In this document: piece by piece, positions 7,140 to 15,000 of the stretch | Layout of the letters: every line of letters starts with the position of its first letter | How positions within the stretch are numbered: position 1 is the stretch's first letter | Virus record (IMG/VR): IMGVR_UViG_3300035034_000143 | Location: 1 to 40,747 of that record | Length of the DNA: 40,747 nucleotides | Strand: one strand, 5' to 3' | DNA from: a virus | Translations under genes and position numbers: made by a program | The notes under the pieces: model-generated | Told to the model about the DNA's origin: nothing | What the model saw: the letters and a program-made list of their open reading frames with translations, nothing else | The model's database searches: none

Positions 7140-8927
7140 ATGATAGATAAGATACGTTCGATAATTGAAGGATACTCAACTAAGAGTTATGCTCGTTTAT
7201 TAAAAAAGTACCCGGACATACTAGAATGGTTAAGTGTACAAACAGCAGAGTATCCTACTAAGAGTGTGAATGAACAATTATATATTGTTTTAGTCTCTTT
7301 ACCCAAGAGTAAACCCTGTGGTAAACATCCAAGTTTTTCGTCATACAATAAAGGTTACCGAGAATTCTGTGGTCCAAAAAGCAGTTGTGAGTGTAGTCAA
7401 ACACATCAAAGTACTGTGCTGACTGACTATCATAATACTTCAAGTGCCCAAGTAAAATCTCAGACAGGGCAGCGTGCTAAAGCAACCATGCAGCGACGTT
7501 ATGGCGTAGACAATGCTATGCATGTGCCTGAAATAAAAGCCAAACAAGAAAAGACTAATCTAGAAAGATACGGAGCAACAAGTCCACTAGCCAATGCTGA
7601 TGTACAACAGCGTATTAAACAAATAAACCTAGACAAGTTAGGTGTAGAGTATCCGTTTCAAAGTCACGCCGTAATAGACAAAGCGCACAATACCAGTAGA
7701 ACTAGATATGGTAATGACTTTATGAAGGGTGCTAGACAGACCTACCTAGACCAGCATGATAATCAAAACCCGTTTGTAGTGAATCAAGCAAAGATAAAGC
7801 AACGTATTGAAGAAAGATATAATGTTCAACATCCTATGCAAAGCGCCGAAGTAGTAGCTAGAGCAAAAAATACTCTTTTAAAGAATCACAAGGTGGCTAA
7901 CCCTGCACAGCTACATATTCCGGCTGACTCATATAAGATCCTAGAAGACCGCGAACAGTTATTTAAGTTGTGTGACCGTCACAGCCTCAAGGAGTTAACA
8001 GAGATACTGGGCGTAAGTGAAACTATTATTTGGAATAGGCACGACCGATATGAATTTGACTTTTATTCTCGCAGTGTTAGAAGTCAATACGAAGAAGAAA
8101 TTGCATATTGGCTAAGTCAGCAGGGTGTTAGCTATATTAGAAACTATAAGCTATGTTCTAAAACAGTGGACTTCTTAATTAATGATACTATTGCAATTGA
8201 ATTTAACGGCCTATATACTCACAGCGAAAACAGCTTTTATGGCCAGCAATTAAAAATAGACAGCAAATATCATTACAATAAGTTCGTTAACTGTGCAGCG
8301 CAGAATATTCAGCTGTTTACTATATTCGAAGACGAGTGGAACACTTCTAAAGAGATTATCAAAAACAAGCTAATGATATCATTAGGTCTAGGTCAACGCG
8401 GAGCAGCAGGACGAAAGCTGTCAGTGTGCAGTGTGGATCACATCACTGCTCGAGCTTTTTTAGCCCATTATCATCTACAGGGCGCAGTAAATAGTTCAGT
8501 TTATCTTGGGGCATTTGAAAAAGATCAGCTGGTGGGAGTTATGTCATTTATACAAAGAAACACAGGTTCATGGGAACTAAACAGATTTGCCAGTGACCAG
8601 AAAATGCGAAATGGACTGTTCTCGAAGATGCTTGCTTACTTTGAAAGAAATTACAAACACAACGAGATATATAGCTTTAGTGACAACAGATGGAGCAAGG
8701 GCAACGTTTATCAAAAGAACGGTTTTACACTGGACAAACATTTAGCTCCTGACTACGCCGTTACCAACTACCATATACGAGAGCACAAGTTTAAATGGCG
8801 TAAGGCCAGGATTGCTGCTAGGTTTGGAGTTGATGTCGGAAACAAAACTGAGCTAGAATTGATACGCAGTCTCAAGTGGGACAGAATATGGGATTGTGGA
8901 AAAGTTCGCTGGATAAAGACAAAATAG
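7140..8927 (+). CDS. Freestanding homing endonuclease 1, Vsr/EDxHD-like, with tandem RYGV modules
   Basis: Predicted site-specific DNA endonuclease that spreads its own gene. Residues 1-100 form a helical and Cys-rich domain (C..H..FSSYNKGYREFC...CEC). Residues 117-257 hold about seven tandem modules of roughly 23 residues with the pattern RYGVxxPxQ...K..T.L. A possible helix-turn-helix follows (SLKELTEILGVSETIIW). The nuclease core has VDFLIND...IAIEFNGLYTH with D344, E354 and H361 and downstream IFEDEW, resembling Vsr-type nucleases. The C-terminal part (about 415-595) has a GNAT-like look (YLGAFEKDQLVGVMSF). The TAG stop lies inside the stem of terminator copy 2. It is inserted between gp23 and the next structural gene and has its own promoter. 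Paralogous to the next gene. Target unknown; gp23 or its vicinity is the natural guess. Confidence 0.8.
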   Translation: MIDKIRSIIEGYSTKSYARLLKKYPDILEWLSVQTAEYPTKSVNEQLYIVLVSLPKSKPCGKHPSFSSYNKGYREFCGPKSSCECSQTHQSTVLTDYHNTSSAQVKSQTGQRAKATMQRRYGVDNAMHVPEIKAKQEKTNLERYGATSPLANADVQQRIKQINLDKLGVEYPFQSHAVIDKAHNTSRTRYGNDFMKGARQTYLDQHDNQNPFVVNQAKIKQRIEERYNVQHPMQSAEVVARAKNTLLKNHKVANPAQLHIPADSYKILEDREQLFKLCDRHSLKELTEILGVSETIIWNRHDRYEFDFYSRSVRSQYEEEIAYWLSQQGVSYIRNYKLCSKTVDFLINDTIAIEFNGLYTHSENSFYGQQLKIDSKYHYNKFVNCAAQNIQLFTIFEDEWNTSKEIIKNKLMISLGLGQRGAAGRKLSVCSVDHITARAFLAHYHLQGAVNSSVYLGAFEKDQLVGVMSFIQRNTGSWELNRFASDQKMRNGLFSKMLAYFERNYKHNEIYSFSDNRWSKGNVYQKNGFTLDKHLAPDYAVTNYHIREHKFKWRKARIAARFGVDVGNKTELELIRSLKWDRIWDCGKVRWIKTK

Positions 8928-8946
8928 GCCCTTCGGGGCCTATTTT
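8921..8946 (+). terminator. Rho-independent terminator after homing endonuclease 1 (copy 2)
   Basis: Eleven-base-pair stem (8921-8931 with 8936-8946) and UUCG loop. It is the same hairpin as after gp23, identical over 28 bases. The TAG stop codon of the endonuclease (8925-8927) is part of the stem. Confidence 0.9.
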
Positions 8947-9004
8947 CACATCTAACATAAGCCACAACTTAATTGATTATGAGTTCAAATGTATAAGTAT
9001 CTAT

Positions 9005-10507
9005 ATGAAAAATACTATAATAGAAATTATAAACTCTACTAATCCAAAAAGCGTTAGTAAGAAGATAAAAAACAATGCTGTGCTAAGTGAATGGGTTTGT
9101 GAAAATTCATCTCAGTCTTCAAACTTTTCTCAACGTATATACGACAGTGTACATTGTATAACATCAACAACATGCGATAACGGTAACTTCAAAAAGTTTA
9201 AGTCAATCACTACTGGATACGGCTTTTGTGCGGTATCAAGCCAGTGTAAGTGTGCTAGACAACATGTGTCAGAATCAGTAGCATTATCAAAAAAATCTTA
9301 CTCTGCAAAAACTAAACAAGAAATTAATACCAAGCGAGCAACTACTAATTTAAAAAAATACGGGGTGTATAACGTAGGACAGACTGCTGATGCTCGACAA
9401 AAACATCAGGACTTTTATGCTGCTACTAAAAAACAACTAGTAAAGAAAAGTACATTGATCGAGCAAAGTTACTTTAAAATAAAGCAGCGTGTAAATAAAA
9501 CAGATGTTGAATTGTTAACACCAGTGCATGAGTATATGGGAGTTAGTAACCAAGCATATTATCAGTTCCAATGCAAATTATGTGACTTTTTATTCTCAAC
9601 TTACTTAGACAACGGTAATGTGCCAATTTGCAAGAAGTGCAATCCTACCATCCCCAGTTATGTCAGTCAAGCAGAAACAACACTTAAAGAGTACGTGCAA
9701 GATTTGCGACCAGATCTAGTAGTAGAACAATCTAATAAGACCATAATTAATCCGTTTGAGCTAGACATTGTTATTCCAGAACTTAAAATAGCAATTGAAT
9801 ATTGTGGTTTATACTGGCACAGTTCGTTATATAAGAAATCTATTAAGTATCACTATGATAAAATGATTAAAACTAATCAACAAGGGTATAGGTTAATTAC
9901 TATTTTTGAAGACGAATGGGTAAACAAGCAACACATAGTTAAGTCTCGCTTAGAGAATATCCTGGGTAAATCAGAAAAATTATATGCTAGAAAATTATCT
10001 GTTAAACTTGTTACTGGTTCCCAAGCTAGAGAATTTTTGAATAACACTCACATACAGGGATATTGCTCTGCTAGTATCAATATAGCACTGTGTGACGATA
10101 CAGGTATCGTTGCATTAATGAGTTTTGGAAAGCCGCGTTATAATAAAACATATGAATATGAGATCATTCGATATGCTAGTCTAGGAACAGTTGTAGGTGG
10201 CGCAAGCAAACTGTTTAGACATTTTATAAGAATGTATGCTCCGTCTAGTGTTATCAGTTATTGTGACATGAGGTGGGGCACAGGGGAACTGTATTCAGCC
10301 ATAGGAATGACATTTCTTAAGTCTACTCAGCAAGGCTACTGTTATACAAATTTCACAACGCGATTGCATCGGTCAAACTTTACTAAATCTAAATTGCTTG
10401 AAAATCCTGACGCAGTGGGAAATACCGAAGAAGAGCTAGCAGCTTCAATTAAGTGGTACAGGATAGGCGATTGTGGAAACAACTTGTACGTATGGCACTG
10501 CGAATAG
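9005..10507 (+). CDS. Freestanding homing endonuclease 2, Vsr/EDxHD-like
   Basis: A 500-residue paralogue of the preceding endonuclease. The N-terminal domain repeats the Cys-rich pattern (C.NGNFKKF...GYGFC...CKCA), followed by one RYGV-type module (TNLKKYGVYNVGQ). A zinc ribbon lies near residues 189-217 (CKLC...CKKC). The nuclease core FELDIVIPELKIAIEYCGLYWH has D254, E265 and H272, with IFEDEW further on. This resembles Vsr, where an Asp strand is followed by GCFWH. The C-terminal part again has a GNAT-like appearance. The ATG at 9005 is the first Met in frame after the upstream terminator; a longer frame from 8876 would overlap the upstream gene. Shine-Dalgarno is weak. The next late promoter begins just after the stop. 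Confidence 0.77.
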   Translation: MKNTIIEIINSTNPKSVSKKIKNNAVLSEWVCENSSQSSNFSQRIYDSVHCITSTTCDNGNFKKFKSITTGYGFCAVSSQCKCARQHVSESVALSKKSYSAKTKQEINTKRATTNLKKYGVYNVGQTADARQKHQDFYAATKKQLVKKSTLIEQSYFKIKQRVNKTDVELLTPVHEYMGVSNQAYYQFQCKLCDFLFSTYLDNGNVPICKKCNPTIPSYVSQAETTLKEYVQDLRPDLVVEQSNKTIINPFELDIVIPELKIAIEYCGLYWHSSLYKKSIKYHYDKMIKTNQQGYRLITIFEDEWVNKQHIVKSRLENILGKSEKLYARKLSVKLVTGSQAREFLNNTHIQGYCSASINIALCDDTGIVALMSFGKPRYNKTYEYEIIRYASLGTVVGGASKLFRHFIRMYAPSSVISYCDMRWGTGELYSAIGMTFLKSTQQGYCYTNFTTRLHRSNFTKSKLLENPDAVGNTEEELAASIKWYRIGDCGNNLYVWHCE

Positions 10508-10514
10508 ATAAATA
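10508..10514 (+). promoter_or_regulatory. T4-type late promoter ATAAATA
   Basis: ATAAATA immediately after the endonuclease 2 stop. With T4 geometry the transcript would start near 10520, giving a leader of about 85 bases before the next ATG at 10604, which has an AAGGAG site. Confidence 0.55.
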
Positions 10515-10603
10515 CTTGTGTCTTTAATCGTGCCACGCAATAGTGGACTTATGCGGAAGTGACCCACCGCGTATTACTTAGAACGTAACCAAGGAGAAAA
10601 CAA

Positions 10604-11035
10604 ATGGGACGTCCAATTAATAAGAGATATTTAGGTAGAACTGCAACTGACCCTACTACTGGCATAGAGAACGAAGAAAGGCTCACTGCCATTGTAAAAG
10701 TTGGTGCTAATACTGCTGCTGATGACGGCATTGTATTATCTCAACGTAGTGAAACACGATTTAGAGTTAATGATAATCCTGATGGCAGCGGAAATACCGG
10801 AATATGTTTGCTGGTAAACAAAGCTAATCCCGGCGACAATGAAATGGTGCTTGAGGGCTACATTGCAGGAGACACCGAAACTGCTGCTATTAGAATTCGA
10901 AAGATGTATAATCGTACATGCACTGACTTTGATAACAATCGATACACATGGACTATTGACGACATTACTACACAAGAGGAAGGTGAGGACCTCATCTTTA
11001 CTACCCAAAACGTGTTGGTCTTAACTTTAATCTAA
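10604..11035 (+). CDS. Conserved small virion protein (MGRPINKRY type)
   Basis: A 143-residue, mostly beta-strand protein beginning MGRPINKRYLGR. It has no signal peptide, membrane segment or catalytic motif. Proteins with this start occur next to fibre and structural genes in marine T4-like phages, which supports a virion role, but I cannot assign a T4 counterpart. It is the first gene of the fibre cluster: it follows a late promoter and an AAGGAG site and is followed 33 bases later by a fibre-like gene. Function unknown. Confidence 0.7.
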   Translation: MGRPINKRYLGRTATDPTTGIENEERLTAIVKVGANTAADDGIVLSQRSETRFRVNDNPDGSGNTGICLLVNKANPGDNEMVLEGYIAGDTETAAIRIRKMYNRTCTDFDNNRYTWTIDDITTQEEGEDLIFTTQNVLVLTLI

Positions 11036-11068
11036 ACGTAGAAAACTCTCACAGCTAGGAACTAATAA

Positions 11069-12094
11069 ATGTCAAAGTATCTAAACATACTCAATGGTGA
11101 TTACTACATAAAGACACCAGATGGAAACATCACTCTGGACAGCAGTAGTGTAATAATCTCTGGTGACTTGACAGTGCAAGGTGACCTAACAACAATTACG
11201 TCTACTGAGCTGGCTGTGAGTGATAATATTATAGTTGTAAACTCAGGAGAGCAAGGCGATGGGATTACACTAGATGAAGCAGGTCTAAGAATTGATCGAG
11301 GCACTAGACCAGATGCATTCCTTGTTTACGATGAGAACCTTCCGGATCTTGTTAATACTCTATCACCAGGGCAATTTGTCTTTAAGGTAGACGGTGGCGC
11401 AACAAAAGGCATTAGAACCAATGCTGTAACCACTGGTGGCGGTGATTTGTTTTTAATAGGTAGCGGCACAGGTATAGTCAGTGTCAACGGCACAATTAAC
11501 TACGAAAGAAATATTCTTAACTATTCAGGCGGTTCTGTAGTTCCTGTTAATGGTTCTATTTTAAAGGACGGTCTTGAGGACAGTCTGCCAAACACTAGAG
11601 CAGTAATTGACATCGTTAACTATCAGCTTTCTCAAGGTGGTGGTGGCGGTGGTGGTGTTATAGACGCAGACGGTGATACTTTTATTGCTGCCGAAACTAC
11701 GCCAGGCCAAGACAATGATCAACTAGAGTTTACAACAGGCGGAAGACTGATTGCAAGATTTGATCAAAACGGTTTTGTTTTTCTAAATACCAATGTTAAC
11801 CGAATATCAACAACTAATGGACAGTTGATAATTGATCCTTCACCTGTAGGTGCAGAAGGCAGCGTTTTAATTAACGGCAACCTCAGCATAGCAAATGCGC
11901 TGGCAGTATCACAAGGCGGTACAGGAAAACGCACTCTCACGTTGAACGGCATGTTATACGGAAACGGAACTGATCCTCTTAATGTTACTGATGCAGCAGG
12001 CACTAACAATGCATCATCATCTTTTGAAATATTAACAGTTAATAGTGCAGGTATCCCAGTTTGGACAGACACCATTGACGAAGGAACATATTAA
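11069..12094 (+). CDS. Fibre-like structural protein
   Basis: A 341-residue protein with the composition of a phage fibre: short repeated beta-strands, few Lys/Cys, and many Gly/Asn/Thr. The N-terminus has ITLDSSSVIISGDLTVQGDL, a pattern seen in beta-rich fibre shafts. A seven-Gly hinge lies near residue 190. The C-terminus has AVSQGGTGKRTLTLNGMLYG, the SQGGTG motif common to tail-fibre proteins. It abuts the next gene directly (TAA then ATG with no gap), implying translational coupling. Likely part of the baseplate, neck or tail fibre apparatus; the receptor and exact position are unknown. Confidence 0.7.
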   Translation: MSKYLNILNGDYYIKTPDGNITLDSSSVIISGDLTVQGDLTTITSTELAVSDNIIVVNSGEQGDGITLDEAGLRIDRGTRPDAFLVYDENLPDLVNTLSPGQFVFKVDGGATKGIRTNAVTTGGGDLFLIGSGTGIVSVNGTINYERNILNYSGGSVVPVNGSILKDGLEDSLPNTRAVIDIVNYQLSQGGGGGGGVIDADGDTFIAAETTPGQDNDQLEFTTGGRLIARFDQNGFVFLNTNVNRISTTNGQLIIDPSPVGAEGSVLINGNLSIANALAVSQGGTGKRTLTLNGMLYGNGTDPLNVTDAAGTNNASSSFEILTVNSAGIPVWTDTIDEGTY

Positions 12095-15000
12095 ATGGCA
12101 AGTAAGATAAAACATAAAAGAAGTGACGTATCAGGTAAGATTCCGCTACCTTCAGACCTAGAAGAAGGTCAAATTGCGTTAAACACTATTGACGGCAAAG
12201 TGTTTATCAAGCAAGCTGACGACTCAGTAAGAGACATTACAAAACAGATACATGATCAAGACACATCTGTCGCAATTGATGAATCTGGGGCAGTCGGAAC
12301 AATTGTAATGATTGCTGATGGAACGAATGTTCAAGAAATAACAAGTGCTGCGACTAGTATTAAAGTTCCTCTTATAATTGAAGACAGAAACTCTATCACT
12401 ATCAAAGAAGGTGATGCTGACTCAATTGGCATTGAAATAAAGATTCCACTAGGCTTAACCACTGATTACAATTTTGTCTTACCGCCAACGCCTGGAGAGT
12501 TTGGTCAGGTACTGCGGACTGACGGAGCAGGTAACCTTGATTGGATCAAGCTGTCTCCTGGTACAAAGACTATACAAGTAGCAAAGTCCGGTAATGATGC
12601 CAATGACGGCATTAACGCTCCTGTATTAACTATTAAACGTGCTACACAGATTGCTAGTCAGAATACATTCTCACCAAGAGTTGCTCCTACAGTTGGCGTT
12701 AAAGATGCTACAGAGTTATTATTATCAAACAATACGTATCTGCAAGCAGAAGTAATTGCTTATATAGAACAACAGATAGATCCGGCTGCTCCTGGTTCAA
12801 TGTGGGAAGGATTTTCATATAATTCTGCTACGTGTTCAAGAGATGTCGGGTACTTAGTAGAATCAGCAGTCTATGATCTAAAGTACACGGGTAACTCACG
12901 GTCTGTTTTCTCGGCCAAACGATATTATACTGGATCAACCTCTGTTATTAATGGTCAAGAAGATCAAACTGCTGATGCAATTACAGTTCTTCAAACATTA
13001 TCAATGCGAGTTATACAAAATGATCAAACCGGAAATCGATATCAATCAGCGATTACGCAAGTTACTGATCAAACTAAGTCTCAAGGCAGTGCGGCAGTTA
13101 GTGCTCTCTCAGAACTATATCAAATCACTATTGACGTACTCGAACAAGGCATTAGTGTTCTTGCTACAGTAGTAGATCCGGCATATAAAATTACGTCACA
13201 AACTATTCAGGTTGCGTCCGGGGAATACTACGAACAAAATCCTATACTAATTCCTGACTTTTGCAGTATTGCAGGCGACTCTTTAAGAAACTGTATATTA
13301 CGTCCTCTTAATCCGTTGCGTGATTTTTTAAGAATAAGAGATGGTGTACTGTTCTCTCAATTTACATTTAGAGATTCTTTGGACTCAGAAGGCCGTCCAA
13401 AAGACCGATTTAACTATGCTGTTGCATTTGACGATTTAGATGATAGAACTTTTAACAGATTTGAGTATCCTGAGATACCTTTTGAGAAGACACTGGTTAC
13501 TGCATCTCCCTATATTCAAAATTGCTCTATTATATCGTTTTTGGGAGCGAACGGTATTTACAACGACGGCTCGAAAGTTCGCAGTCCTAATGTACCCAAA
13601 TTTCAAAGTGAGGTGGAAAATCCACCGGCGGGTGATAAGCCAAGACAAAATCCATCTATAGTTGCAAACGCATTTACTATGCTATCATTTGGCGGCACAG
13701 GATGGCGTGTTACTAACGAAGCCTATTCGCAAGTAGTATCATGTTTTCAGATTTTCTGTAAAAACGGATCGTACGCTCAAAGCGGCGGCTACTTATCTAT
13801 TACAAACTCAGCAACAAACTTTGGCACATACGCACTTCGTTCCTCTGGCTTTAGATCTACTGCGTTTGATTTTGACAGAGGATTTATTGCTAACAACGGA
13901 GTGACTAACGGCTTTATTACTTTTGACGTAATAGGATACGGAAGAGAGTTTGTTGAACACTTTGTTCTACGTTTTATTAACTCTAACGGCGACGACATTT
14001 CAGACAACTTTAAAGGTTCATTAACTACGTTTGATTTTACTCCCGACGCTAATGTTATAGATATAACTCTAAATACATTTAATATAGTAAATCATGGATT
14101 TACTAATGGCACTAGAGTACAATACAAAGAAAATGGAAATTCTGAAATTCCTGGATTAATAACTGATACTTACTATTATGTTGAACAATTAACTCCGGAC
14201 GTCTTTAAGTTGTACGAAGACGATGCTCTAACAGAAACTGCAACTATAGACGGCGCCTCGTTAGGTACTCATCAGCTTATTATAGGTAATGAAGAATTCT
14301 TTATAGAAGAAGTTGTCAACCCGTCAAATAGATATCAAACATTGACCCTGACTGGTTCAAATTTGAATTTTAACGTAGGTCAAGAGATATCAGGAACAGT
14401 TGGCGCAGCATCTACAACTGCTTATGTTTATTCATGGGATGTGGATACAAATACGCTAGTAGTGAGTTTGAACCAAGTTAGTATTAGCAATGCGCTTCAG
14501 TACGTAGATTTTACATCATCTTCTACTATTTCACAAGATGCATCTGGTCAATCTACTGATATTCCAGTAGCTTCTGTAACCGACAGAAGAGACTTGTATT
14601 CGGCCACACTTAAAATAAAAAGTTCGTTAGGTGGATCGAATATAGCGAATGTTGCACAAACTGTCGGATTAGGTCTTAACTTGCATAGACCTTCTATTGT
14701 TAACTCGTCTGCTCACACATGGGAATATGCAGGATCAGGTACTGATTATAATGCATTACCTAGCAACGGTGGTAAAAGCATAGAGCGCTTTGAACAATTT
14801 GAAGATCTACCAGGAAGAGTATACGCTTCGGGTACAAACGAATTAGGCGACTTTAAAGTAGGTAATTTTATAAGAGCAGAAAATAGAACAGGTAATGTGA
14901 TATTTGCAAATAGAGTCTCCATTGCGCGTCTTGATTCTATCTCTCTTAATCTTTCCGGAGCTACTATATCTCAAATATCAACTGACCCAGGTCTTGGTGA

